Shown one piece after another: positions 16,781-23,980 of a DNA stretch of 25,518 nucleotides; position 1 is the first letter of the stretch, and each line of letters opens with the position of its first letter. Origin of the DNA: Mycolicibacterium malmesburyense (GTDB lineage Bacteria; Actinomycetota; Actinomycetes; Mycobacteriales; Mycobacteriaceae); the NCBI RefSeq assembly GCF_001050015.1, contig NZ_CVTB01000289.1, positions 1-25,518 of the forward strand, in the 5' to 3' direction. The position numbers and the translations under genes are program-made. Below the pieces are notes generated by a model that saw nothing but the letters and a program-made list of their open reading frames with translations, was not told where the DNA came from and searched no databases.

Positions 16781-17086
16781 CTAACCGCGCCGGATGATGG
16801 TGGTGCGGCTGATCTCGATGCGCAGCCGCTCACGCAGGCTCTCCGGGGCCCTTTCGCCGCCGCACTTCTTCGCGATCAGGCTCTTGACCCGCTCCTCGAC
16901 CCCGTAGTGACGCAGGCAGGCAGGGCACTCCTCGAGGTGATGGCGCAGCTTGTCACGCGTTTCGGGGGTGCACTCGCCGTCCAACAGCGTCCACACCTCG
17001 GCGATCACCGCCGCACATTCGGGATGCTCGGGGTCGATCGGTCCGACGGGGGGCTGCCATCGCTCATCGTCAGAGAACGAGCTCAC
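16781..17086 (-). CDS. rshA: RshA, zinc-binding anti-sigma factor of SigH
   Basis: This 101-residue protein has the ZAS anti-sigma signature HxxxCxxC at H50, C54, C57 ([15 protein letters not shown]). Oxidation of the Cys pair releases zinc and frees SigH. A further His21/Cys24 pair near the N-terminus may complete the zinc site. It is the homologue of M. tuberculosis RshA (Rv3221A). The GTG start at 17086 overlaps the sigH stop by 4 bp (GTGA), so the two are made in step. The C-terminal [17 protein letters not shown] is basic and helical and probably adds to sigma binding. After the stop come only 24 bp to the bL37 gene on the other strand. Confidence 0.93.
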   Translation of the reverse strand: MSSFSDDERWQPPVGPIDPEHPECAAVIAEVWTLLDGECTPETRDKLRHHLEECPACLRHYGVEERVKSLIAKKCGGERAPESLRERLRIEISRTTIIRRG

Positions 17087-17739
17087 GACGTGACCTCCTC
17101 GGGTGTGTCCATCTGCTGTCCCCGAATGAACCCGCGGTCGCGGGCCACGCCGGCCAGCAGCTCGCGGAGCTGGCGCCTGCCCCGGTGCAACCGGGACATC
17201 ACCGTGCCTATCGGCGTGTCCATGATCTCGGCGATCTCCTTGTATGGGAAGCCCTCGACGTCGGCGTAGTAAACGGCCATCCGGAAATCCTCCGGCAGCG
17301 CCTGCAGCGCCTCCTTGATCTCGCTGTCCGGAAGCCCCTCGAGCGCCTCGACCTCGGCCGAGCGCAATCCCGTCGAGGAATGCTCGGCGTTGGCCGCCAG
17401 CTGCCAGTCGGTGATCTCCTCGGTTGGGTACTCCGCGGGCTGACGCTGCTTCTTGCGGTAGCTGTTGATGTAGGTGTTGGTCAGGATGCGGTACAGCCAG
17501 GCCTTGAGGTTGGTGCCCTCGCGGAACGACCGGAAGCCGGCGTACGCCTTGACCATGGTTTCCTGCAGCAGGTCCTCGGCGTCGGCGGGGTTGCGCGTCA
17601 TCCGCAGCGCGCCGCCGTAGAGCTGGTCGAGTAGCGGGATCGCATCGCGCTCGAACCGTGCGGTCAGCTCGGCGTCGGTCTCCTGGTGCTCAGGAGCCTC
17701 GGGCGCCGAATCCCGCGTCGACCCGTCGGAGTCGGTCAT
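17083..17739 (-). CDS. sigH: SigH, ECF sigma factor for thiol-oxidative and heat stress
   Basis: The 218-residue form matches Rv3223c (216). Region 2 covers [20 protein letters not shown] through [21 protein letters not shown], and region 4 covers [20 protein letters not shown] through [20 protein letters not shown]. SigH directs RNA polymerase to GGAAC/GTT promoters of thioredoxin, sigB, sigE and protease genes. The ATG at 17739 gives the usual size but has only a distant AAGGG upstream. The frame stays open to an ATG at 17871, with a GTG at 17832 carrying a strong AAGGGGG site, so a longer isoform with 31-44 extra residues is possible. A SigH-type promoter lies just upstream at 17916-17942. 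It overlaps rshA by 4 bp. Confidence 0.94.
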   Translation of the reverse strand: MTDSDGSTRDSAPEAPEHQETDAELTARFERDAIPLLDQLYGGALRMTRNPADAEDLLQETMVKAYAGFRSFREGTNLKAWLYRILTNTYINSYRKKQRQPAEYPTEEITDWQLAANAEHSSTGLRSAEVEALEGLPDSEIKEALQALPEDFRMAVYYADVEGFPYKEIAEIMDTPIGTVMSRLHRGRRQLRELLAGVARDRGFIRGQQMDTPEEVTS

Positions 17740-17915
17740 GGTGGGGAACACCGTCCCTTCTGTCGCGGTGCCAGCGAACAATCCCGATAGATCCACCGGG
17801 ATCACTGGAAAGTCCATGGCCAGCGTTGGCACCTGACCCCCTTCACTCATCCTAGAGGTTGAGACCGACATGTTTTCTGCCCGCGAACCGTCGCCGCGGT
17901 GCAGCCACCGTCAAT

Positions 17916-17942
17916 AACAGCGGCGCGGTCCCCGGTTGTTCC
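17916..17942 (-). promoter_or_regulatory. SigH-type autoregulatory promoter of sigH
   Basis: On the minus strand GGAAC (17942-17938) is followed, after 19 bp, by GTT (17918-17916), matching the SigH consensus. Transcription would start near 17906, ahead of the ATG at 17871. Autoregulation of sigH from such a promoter is known in M. tuberculosis. Confidence 0.7.
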
Positions 17943-17969
17943 CCGAATCGCGACGTACGCGCATCGCAC

Positions 17970-17975
17970 TAGGCT
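17970..17975 (+). promoter_or_regulatory. Candidate -10 box (TAGGCT) for ybaK
   Basis: TAGGCT ends exactly 6 bp before the GTG at 17982, the leaderless arrangement. It lies 28 bp from the GGAAC of the divergent sigH promoter. Confidence 0.55.
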
Positions 17976-17981
17976 GACGCG

Positions 17982-18470
17982 GTGCCACGCGCAGCAACTC
18001 CCGCCATTGCGGCCGTGTTGGCCGCCGGCGTTGCGCACGAGGTCCTGCGGTACCGGCACGATCCCCGGCACGCCTCGTTCGGCGCGGAGGCCGTCGAGGC
18101 GCTCGCCCGCTCTGAAGGCGTCGAGCCGGGCCAGATCCTCAAGACGCTGGTGCTGGCTCTGCCCGAGGGTCTGGGGGTCGCGGTGCTGCCCGTACCGGCC
18201 AAGCTCTCGCTGAAGTCGGCCGCGGCCGCCTTGGGCGTGCCCAAGGCCGCGATGGCTGAGAGCGCGGCGGCCGAGCGGTCGACGGGTTACGTGATCGGCG
18301 GTATCTCCCCGCTGGGCCAGCGCACGTCGCTGCCGACGGTCGTGGACGAGAGCGCGCTGGCCTGGGACCGGGTGCTGTGCAGTGCCGGCAAACGCGGCTG
18401 GGACGTCGCCTTGGCGCCGCAGGACCTGATCCGGTTGACCGACGCCGTCGTCGCCGACATCTGCGCGTGA
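17982..18470 (+). CDS. ybaK: YbaK/EbsC-type aminoacyl-tRNA deacylase
   Basis: This 162-residue protein has the YbaK/ProX editing fold: the conserved catalytic Lys54 in QILKTLVLAL, then VPAKLSLKSAAAALG and the loop GGISPLGQ (106-113) that binds the tRNA end. Such proteins hydrolyse mischarged Cys-tRNA-Pro or related species and work with prolyl-tRNA synthetase. As I recall, M. tuberculosis has two fragments here (Rv3224A and Rv3224B), whereas this copy is one unbroken frame. The GTG start is placed by the TAGGCT box. A large imperfect hairpin 23 bp past the stop may end the transcript. Confidence 0.9.
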   Translation: MPRAATPAIAAVLAAGVAHEVLRYRHDPRHASFGAEAVEALARSEGVEPGQILKTLVLALPEGLGVAVLPVPAKLSLKSAAAALGVPKAAMAESAAAERSTGYVIGGISPLGQRTSLPTVVDESALAWDRVLCSAGKRGWDVALAPQDLIRLTDAVVADICA

Positions 18471-18493
18471 GCATCCGGTGCGGCGCCCATTCC

Positions 18494-18556
18494 CCGCGAA
18501 ACGGTATTCCAGCAGGGAAAGTTCGAGTGCGGACCTGCCGGAATGCAGTTTCGCGG
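18494..18556 (+). repeat. Large imperfect inverted repeat between ybaK and the dehydrogenase gene
   Basis: Two 23-base arms (18494-18516 and 18534-18556) pair at 20 positions, plus one G-T pair if read as plus-strand RNA, around a 17-base loop. The outer nine pairs (CCGCGAAAC/GTTTCGCGG) are perfect. It may be the ybaK terminator or a regulatory element of the next promoter, whose -10 box begins 5 bp after the repeat. Confidence 0.8.
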
Positions 18557-18560
18557 CGGT

Positions 18561-18566
18561 TAGGGT
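18561..18566 (+). promoter_or_regulatory. Candidate -10 box (TAGGGT) for the dehydrogenase gene
   Basis: TAGGGT ends 6 bp before the ATG at 18573, again fitting a leaderless mRNA. The GAGG between them is too close to the ATG to be a good ribosome site. Confidence 0.5.
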
Positions 18567-18572
18567 GAGGTC

Positions 18573-19421
18573 ATGTCGCTCAACGGGAAAACCATGTTCA
18601 TCTCCGGCGCGAGCCGCGGCATCGGCCTGGCGATCGCCAAGCGCGCGGCCGCCGACGGCGCCAACATCGCGTTGATCGCGAAGACGGCCGAGCCCCACCC
18701 CAAGCTGCCGGGAACCGTGTACACCGCGGCCAAGGAGCTCGAGGAGGCCGGCGGGCAGGCGCTGCCGATCGTGGGCGACATCCGCGACGGTGACGCGGTC
18801 GCCGCGGCGGTCGCCAAGACCGTCGAGCAGTTCGGCGGGATCGACATCTGCGTGAACAACGCCTCGGCGATCAACCTCGGCTCGATCACCGAGGTGCCGC
18901 TCAAGCGGTTCGATCTGATGAACGGCATCCAGGTGCGCGGCACATATGCGGTCTCGCAGGCGTGCATCCCCCACATGATGGGCCGGGAGAACCCACACAT
19001 TCTGACCCTGTCGCCGCCGGTACGGCTGGAGCCGCAGTGGCTCAAGCCGACCGCCTACATGATGGCCAAGTACGGAATGTCGTTGTGCGCGTTGGCGATC
19101 GCTGAAGAACTCCGTGATGCGGGAATCGCTTCCAACACGTTGTGGCCGCGCACGATGGTGGCCACGGCGGCCGTGCAGAACCTGTTGGGCGGTGACGAGG
19201 CGATGGGCCGCGCCCGCAAGCCGGACGTGTACGCCGACGCCGCGTACGTCGTCCTCACCAAGCCCGCCCGCGAATACACCGGGCAGTCGCTGCTGTGCGA
19301 GGACGTGTTGCTGGAATCCGGCGTGACCGACCTGTCGGTGTACAACTGCGTGCCCGGCGCCGAACTGGGCGTCGACCTGTGGGTGGACACCCCCAATCCG
19401 CCGGGATACACGGGTCCGTAG
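18573..19421 (+). CDS. Short-chain dehydrogenase/reductase (Rv3224 family, HSDL2-like)
   Basis: This 282-residue protein is the same length as Rv3224. The NAD(P)-binding loop is SGASRGIG (11-18), with the following CVNNASA (94-98 around N95-N96), catalytic Ser147, Tyr162 and Lys166 (AYMMAKYGMS). The insertion AEPHPKLPGTVYTAAKELEEAGG is typical of the subgroup related to hydroxysteroid dehydrogenase-like protein 2, whose substrates are unknown. The M. tuberculosis homologue has been labelled iron-regulated, but I see no convincing IdeR box here. The stop is directly adjacent to the DUF2071 stop on the other strand, with no base between. Confidence 0.93.
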   Translation: MSLNGKTMFISGASRGIGLAIAKRAAADGANIALIAKTAEPHPKLPGTVYTAAKELEEAGGQALPIVGDIRDGDAVAAAVAKTVEQFGGIDICVNNASAINLGSITEVPLKRFDLMNGIQVRGTYAVSQACIPHMMGRENPHILTLSPPVRLEPQWLKPTAYMMAKYGMSLCALAIAEELRDAGIASNTLWPRTMVATAAVQNLLGGDEAMGRARKPDVYADAAYVVLTKPAREYTGQSLLCEDVLLESGVTDLSVYNCVPGAELGVDLWVDTPNPPGYTGP

Positions 19422-20171
19422 TCAGGCGACGACGCAGGGTCGCCCGAACCGCGCCCGCACACCCGTCGTGAACAGCGCCCGCAGCATCGGGCCCGCTGGA
19501 GTGATGCCCGCGGCGGCGACGAGATCGTCTTGCAGATAAGCGATTTCGGCGGCACGCAGCGGCCACGGGTCATGCTCGTTGGGCACCCACCAGGTGCGGC
19601 CGGCCTTTCGGGTGTGCGCACCCCACCGCGCGGTCAGCCACACCTCCAGCGGCGTGGGCGTCACCACGTCTCCCACCCGGACGGTGAGGACGCTGCGCAG
19701 CCCGCGGCGCGGCCACCGCCGCTCGGTGGTGTAGGTGATGGTGTCGGCGGCCTTGTCGATGCGCATCTTGGCCCACGTGTAGGGAATGCCGAGGGTGAGA
19801 CGAAGGGCGGGCACGACCGCCAGTCGCGCCGTCTCCAGCGAGCGGAAAACCACGCCGTGGCGACCCAATGCGTCGATCGAGTACAGCCGGACGTTGGTCT
19901 CGGCGAAGGTGCCGAGGTAGGGCAGCGGCAGCGTTCGCCCCACCGTCGTGCCCCGCATCCGGAACGGCACCAGGCCGACGTAGGTGAAGCCGTCGCCGAA
20001 GACGTCGGCGCGGGTGCCCGGCGGGTAGAGCGACGCGACCGTGCGGGGGCGCACCGGCCAGTGCACGAAAGTGAGGTCGCACCAACGCTGTTCGGAGAAG
20101 ATCGGAGGGGGCACCGGGCCGGCGACGACGGGGTATCCCGCCAGCGCGTCATCGTCGGGCGAACCCGTCAC
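19422..20171 (-). CDS. DUF2071 (YqjF-like) protein
   Basis: This 249-residue protein shows the block pattern of the YqjF/DUF2071 family: FVHWPVRPRTVASLYPPG, TYVGLVPFRMRG, LPYLGTFAETNVRLYSID, GVVFRSLETARLAVV and IPYTWAKM. The fold is related to acetoacetate decarboxylase, but the decarboxylase Lys is not obvious, and members remain uncharacterised. No signal peptide or membrane segment is seen. The GTG at 20171 follows GATGAGGCG, either a close ribosome site or a CACGAT -10 box 6 bp away. The gene follows the DUF2236 operon on the same strand by 32 bp and may be its last member. It has no counterpart at this place in M. tuberculosis that I recall. Confidence 0.88.
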   Translation of the reverse strand: MTGSPDDDALAGYPVVAGPVPPPIFSEQRWCDLTFVHWPVRPRTVASLYPPGTRADVFGDGFTYVGLVPFRMRGTTVGRTLPLPYLGTFAETNVRLYSIDALGRHGVVFRSLETARLAVVPALRLTLGIPYTWAKMRIDKAADTITYTTERRWPRRGLRSVLTVRVGDVVTPTPLEVWLTARWGAHTRKAGRTWWVPNEHDPWPLRAAEIAYLQDDLVAAAGITPAGPMLRALFTTGVRARFGRPCVVA

Positions 20172-20203
20172 CGCCTCATCGTGACATCGCCGTCAACCCG
20201 AAG

Positions 20204-20452
20204 TCACGGAACGCAGAGTTCGATGCCGAACAGGTTGACCGGCCAGAACAGCGCGGTCGCCATGAACGCGCCGATGTCCGAACCCGCCGGGATCCGGGTG
20301 CGGAACGCGGTGTCGATCAGCTGCACCTGTTCGGCGTCGAAGAATGCCCACACCAGACCGATCAGCAGATACGGGATGGCCAGCCACATCCCGGCCTCGA
20401 TCATCGCCTCGACGCTGACGCGGCGACTGAGCAGGCGGCGCAGCGCCGTCAT
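20204..20452 (-). CDS. Small two-helix membrane protein, third gene of the DUF2236 operon
   Basis: This 82-residue protein has a basic N-terminus (TALRRLLSRRVS), a first membrane segment around 16-37 (IEAGMWLAIPYLLIGLVWAFF), a loop, and a second segment ending in ATALFWPVNLFGIELCVP. Its ATG overlaps the DUF2236 stop by 4 bp (ATGA), so the proteins are made together. It resembles the 73-residue protein that opens the operon: both share an [LI]AxPYxxxG motif in the first helix and FWP in the second, and both end near a Cys-Val. I know no named family for it. A role as membrane anchor or partner of the DUF2236 protein is inference from context. Confidence 0.8.
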   Translation of the reverse strand: MTALRRLLSRRVSVEAMIEAGMWLAIPYLLIGLVWAFFDAEQVQLIDTAFRTRIPAGSDIGAFMATALFWPVNLFGIELCVP

Positions 20453-21312
20453 ACCAGGGCCTTGTGCGTACGGACCCGGCGGCGCACGTCGGCGAGCAGC
20501 ACGTAGCTGCCGCCCTGGCGGATGAACACCGGCAGGAACCTGTTGACGAAAGCGACTGTGAGAAACAGCGATTCGAACAGGAACTGACGCGCGCCGTTCC
20601 ACCGTAAACCCATCTGCTCGCGGAACACCGGCGCGAGGAATCCGGCGGTGAGGAATTTCAGCAGCGGCCGAAACGGCAGGCCCAGCAGCGGGTTGATCAT
20701 GCGCAGATTCAGCATGTGCATCAGGTGGGCGCGGACCGTGTCGTCGATCTTGACCCGTCCGCACGCGGCGCGCCAGAAGTCGTCGAACTCGGCGCGCGTC
20801 GGCGGCCACTGGTCCTCGGTGACCTGCAGCGTGGTGCCCAGCGGCCAGGCGGACCGGTAGAACTGCTCGGCCTGCTCGGGTGTCATCTCGCCGCGCAACA
20901 GCTGGTAGGTGTCCTCCAGCCCCACGAAAAGGCATGCCGCCACCCACATCTGCAGGTCGCGGTCGAACGCGTTGTACCGCACGGGGCTTTCGGCGGTCGA
21001 CTTGACCTGTTTGTGCGAGGTGTTGACCGCGTCGCGGAAGGCCGCGCGGTCGTCGTCGGTGCCGAGCACCGCCACGGCGAGGTACTGGAACGTCGTCCGC
21101 GCCCGTTTCCACGGGTGCTTGAGCAGGTTTCCCGAGTCGACCTTGCTCTCCGCGACGCCGTGGCCCACCTCCGGCCACGACAGTTGCATCACGACGTTAG
21201 CGGCCCCCGCGGCGAACGCCCAGAAGTCCATCGCCTCGGCGGCGGAGACGACGGCGTCGGGGTCCCACCGGGCGGTGCGACGTCGGACGGAGATGCGGTA
21301 GGGATCGCTCAT
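20449..21312 (-). CDS. DUF2236 / MpaB-like haem oxygenase family protein
   Basis: This 287-residue protein has the marks of the DUF2236 family, which includes MpaB and the rubber oxygenase Lcp: RARTTFQYLAVAVLG (70-84), AVNTSHKQVK with His100, and RYNAFDRDLQMWVAA (112-126). In characterised relatives an equivalent conserved region binds a b-type haem and the enzymes cleave C=C bonds with oxygen. The substrate here is unknown; a lipid or terpenoid is plausible. The start ATG overlaps the stop of the upstream small membrane protein (ATGA) and its stop overlaps the downstream one the same way. A hydrophobic stretch near 250-265 (LFLTVAFVNRFLPVFI) may contact the membrane. Confidence 0.88.
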   Translation of the reverse strand: MSDPYRISVRRRTARWDPDAVVSAAEAMDFWAFAAGAANVVMQLSWPEVGHGVAESKVDSGNLLKHPWKRARTTFQYLAVAVLGTDDDRAAFRDAVNTSHKQVKSTAESPVRYNAFDRDLQMWVAACLFVGLEDTYQLLRGEMTPEQAEQFYRSAWPLGTTLQVTEDQWPPTRAEFDDFWRAACGRVKIDDTVRAHLMHMLNLRMINPLLGLPFRPLLKFLTAGFLAPVFREQMGLRWNGARQFLFESLFLTVAFVNRFLPVFIRQGGSYVLLADVRRRVRTHKALV

Positions 21313-21530
21313 CCGACGCACACCGCCGAGAAGACCATCGCGGGCCAGAACGCGACGGAGCCGATCAGCTGAAGGAGCCACCTCAACCCGCTGCCGTCCA
21401 GACGGTCCAGGGTCAGCGCCGTCCAACCGACGCCGACGACGACGTAGGGTGCGGCGAGGATGAGCCCGGTGCCGATCCACTCGGCGATGGTCATCTCGAA
21501 GCTCAGGAGCTTCTTCACCGCACTGACCAC
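21309..21530 (-). CDS. Small two-helix membrane protein, first gene of the DUF2236 operon
   Basis: This 73-residue protein has two membrane segments: about 18-40 (WIGTGLILAAPYVVVGVGW) and 53-71 (LIGSVAFWPAMVFSAVCV). The GTG at 21530 follows a strong GAGGGGG ribosome site by 6 bp. The stop overlaps the DUF2236 start by 4 bp. It resembles the 82-residue protein at the other end of the operon in the AxPYxxxG and FWP motifs and in its C-terminal Cys-Val. No family is recognised. Confidence 0.8.
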   Translation of the reverse strand: MVSAVKKLLSFEMTIAEWIGTGLILAAPYVVVGVGWTALTLDRLDGSGLRWLLQLIGSVAFWPAMVFSAVCVG

Positions 21531-21560
21531 GCCAGACCCCCTCGCTCGACCTACCGCACT

Positions 21561-21575
21561 ATGTTAATGGCCATT
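21561..21575 (-). promoter_or_regulatory. Candidate promoter with overlapping palindrome for the DUF2236 operon
   Basis: On the minus strand TAACAT (21566-21561) fits TANNNT, giving a start about 25 bp ahead of the first GTG. Touching it is the 10-bp perfect palindrome AATGGCCATT (21566-21575), placed where a repressor could block the polymerase. The remaining gap to 21642 shows nothing else. Confidence 0.4.
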
Positions 21576-21642
21576 CCTACCTGAGCAGGCAAATCCGGGA
21601 AACTCGAGCGTGGCTTTCGGGGTCGGCTGAGCATCGAGGGCG

Positions 21643-23178
21643 CTAGTGGGCCTGGTAGAGGATCCCGCGGCCGATCGCCTCGCGCACGACGGGTAGAGCG
21701 GCCTCCGCCAGCGCGTCGGCGTCGACACCGTGGACGGCCGCGAGCAGCTCGATCAACGTGCCCAGCGGCACCTCGCCCCGACAACCGGCCAGCAGCGCCC
21801 GCCCGACCTCGTCGACGCCGATGACCGCACCGGGGCCGCCGGGCCGGCGCACCGCCGTGCCCACGACTTGCCAGCCGTCGGGCCCGGGCAGGGACTGTTC
21901 GTCGAGGAACACCGGCGCGGTCGACAACCGCGCAGCGAGCAACTGCTCGTCGCTGGTGGCGTGCAGATATTCGCGGCGGGCGAAGAACGCCTCGACCTCG
22001 TCTCCGGTGAGCGCCTCGTCGGCGCCGGTGATCTCCTCGAGGACGCGGTCGGGCGGGCGGCGCTCACCGGATCGCGGGGCGCGCAGCGCGATCACGCCCA
22101 TCCCGACGCCGGTGATGCCCTCCGAGGCGAACCAGTCGAGCCACCGACCTCCGCTACGCGCCGCCTGCTCCGGCTCCTCGCCGGCGTCGGCGGTCCACAG
22201 CGACACGTAGCTGACCGGATCGGCGAGCTCGCGCTGCACCACCCAGGCGTGCAGGCCGGATTCGGCGAGCCAGTCGCGCACCCGGTCGCGCCAGTCGCCG
22301 CCGTCGCGGACGATCCAGTTCGCCATGACCACCGCGGTGCCGCCCGGTTCCAAGTGAGCGCCGATCTGCTCGATCAGGTTGCGGCACAGGGTGTCTCCGG
22401 CGAGGCCGGAGTCGCGGTAGGCGTAGTCGCGGTCGCCGGCGCCCACCACGAACGGCGGATTGGACACGATGAGGTCGAAGCGCTCACCGGCGACGGGCTC
22501 GAACACGTTGCCGTGGCGCAGATCCCACGTCATGTCGTTGAGCCGTGCGGTCGCCGCGGCGAGCGCGAGTGCGCGTTCGTTGGTGTCGGTGGCGACGATC
22601 TGCGCGCAGTGCCCGCTCAGGTGGACCGCCTGCACGCCGCACCCGGTGCCGAGGTCGAGCGCGCGAGCGACGGGTGTGCGCACGACCGCCCGGGCCAGCG
22701 AGACCGACGCCCCGCCGATGCCGAGGACGTGGTCGCGGTGCACCGGTCCCGAGCGCATCGCGGTGTCGAGGTCGGAGACGACGAGGAAGTCGTTGGCCCC
22801 GTCGCTGTGGGGCCGGATGTCGAGGGCGGCGCGCACGTTCCCGTCGGCGGCCGCCTCCACCACGCCGTTGGCCGCCAGCGCGTCGACACCCGCTGACGGC
22901 AGCGCCAGCGCGACGTGTTCGGCGGGTTCGACGGAGCCGAGGAGCAGCAGGCGCACCAGCACCGCCAGGCGTCGCTGCTGCGCGGTCCCGGTGTCGAGGG
23001 CGTGGGCGGTGGCCCGCAGGGCCGGCCACCACACTCCCCTGGCGAACGCCGCGTCCGCGTCTTCGCCGAGCAGGCCGGCCACCCCGTCGGTGGTGTAGCC
23101 CGCGCTGCGCAGGTCGGCGGCCAGGGCGTCGACGACGGCGACGGTGTGCAACGGCCCGGACGGATCCGGCCGCGTCAA
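21643..23178 (-). CDS. SAM-dependent methyltransferase, actinobacterial, RlmG/PrmC-like
   Basis: This 511-residue protein has an N-terminal helical part (1-150), a class I methyltransferase core with DLGTGCGVQAVHLS (175-188) and the NPPF catalytic motif (240-243), and a C-terminal domain of about 200 residues. NPPF/Y motifs mark enzymes that methylate exocyclic or amide nitrogen (adenine N6, guanine N2 or glutamine), so rRNA, tRNA or a protein glutamine may be the target. The start is TTG at 23178, overlapping the SRAP stop (TTGA), and no other start lies at the right place. No restriction partner is present, so it is not obviously a restriction-modification enzyme. The real substrate is unknown. 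Confidence 0.88.
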   Translation of the reverse strand: MTRPDPSGPLHTVAVVDALAADLRSAGYTTDGVAGLLGEDADAAFARGVWWPALRATAHALDTGTAQQRRLAVLVRLLLLGSVEPAEHVALALPSAGVDALAANGVVEAAADGNVRAALDIRPHSDGANDFLVVSDLDTAMRSGPVHRDHVLGIGGASVSLARAVVRTPVARALDLGTGCGVQAVHLSGHCAQIVATDTNERALALAAATARLNDMTWDLRHGNVFEPVAGERFDLIVSNPPFVVGAGDRDYAYRDSGLAGDTLCRNLIEQIGAHLEPGGTAVVMANWIVRDGGDWRDRVRDWLAESGLHAWVVQRELADPVSYVSLWTADAGEEPEQAARSGGRWLDWFASEGITGVGMGVIALRAPRSGERRPPDRVLEEITGADEALTGDEVEAFFARREYLHATSDEQLLAARLSTAPVFLDEQSLPGPDGWQVVGTAVRRPGGPGAVIGVDEVGRALLAGCRGEVPLGTLIELLAAVHGVDADALAEAALPVVREAIGRGILYQAH

Positions 23179-23936
23179 AGCAGGGTGCCCTGTTCGGCCT
23201 GGGGTTCGACGGGCTCGATCAACTCCGGGCCGTTGTTGCGGACGCTGTTCACCAACCGGGACACCTCACGGATCTCGATGCGGTCGAGGTCGCCGTGGCC
23301 GCGCAGCAGGCCCTCGTCGATCGGCGCGTCGGGGTCCAGCCAGCGGTCCCAGTCGCGTTGGCTGACGGTCAGCGGCATGCGGTCGTGGATCTCGGACAGC
23401 GGGCCCGCGGCGTCGGTGGTGATGATCGTGCAGCTGAGCAGCGGTTTGGCCTCTTTGGGAGCGTCTTTCGGCCGCCACGTCGACCACAGGCCCGCCATGA
23501 ACAGCGGCTCACCGTCGCCGGCGTACATGAAGAACGGCGTCTTGGCGCCCTTTTGGCCCTGCCACTCGTACCAGCCGTCCATCGGCACCAGGCAGCGCTT
23601 GCCCTTGGCCGGATTACGGAACACCGGCGAGGTGGTCAGCTTGTCCGAACGGGCGTTGATCAGCAGCGGCCCCTTGGTCTCCGGGCTGCCGTCGGCCGTC
23701 GCCTTGGCCCACGGCGGCACCAGACCCCAGCGCATCGACCGCAGCCGGCGGGTGGCGTCGTCGTCGGGTTCGCTGTGGCGTTTGACCACCGCGGTGACCG
23801 TCGTGGTCGGCGCGACGTTGTAGTTCGGCCCGGGCGCGTCCTTGCCGTCGGACGTGGCCGACGTGGTCTCGTCGATCGCCTTGATCTTCTCGGCCAGCAG
23901 CGCCGGGTCGGTGGTCACCGCGAAACGTCCACACAT
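23175..23936 (-). CDS. SRAP (YedK/HMCES) abasic-site shielding protein
   Basis: This 253-residue protein corresponds to Rv3226c (252). It starts MCGRFAV, and removal of Met leaves Cys2, the nucleophile that forms a thiazolidine link with abasic sites in single-stranded DNA. The other conserved residues are in LINARSDKL (Asn), PMDGWYEW (Glu) and LSEIHDRMPL (His). The frame is open 32 codons upstream to 24032, but a longer N-terminus would bury Cys2, so ATG 23936 must be the real start. It overlaps the methyltransferase gene by 4 bp and diverges from aroA with 44 bp between them. Confidence 0.95.
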   Translation of the reverse strand: MCGRFAVTTDPALLAEKIKAIDETTSATSDGKDAPGPNYNVAPTTTVTAVVKRHSEPDDDATRRLRSMRWGLVPPWAKATADGSPETKGPLLINARSDKLTTSPVFRNPAKGKRCLVPMDGWYEWQGQKGAKTPFFMYAGDGEPLFMAGLWSTWRPKDAPKEAKPLLSCTIITTDAAGPLSEIHDRMPLTVSQRDWDRWLDPDAPIDEGLLRGHGDLDRIEIREVSRLVNSVRNNGPELIEPVEPQAEQGTLL

Positions 23937-23980
23937 GAATCCCATGGTGGCACGCGAAGCCGACAGGGCAAGATGGAGCG

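Noticed and set aside
18560..18575. Possible IdeR iron box before the dehydrogenase gene
   Set aside because: It begins TTAGG but matches the 19-bp IdeR consensus at only about half the positions and lacks the symmetrical half.
21643..23178. Restriction-modification system
   Set aside because: The methyltransferase carries NPPF, but no endonuclease or specificity gene is nearby and its neighbour is the SRAP repair gene.
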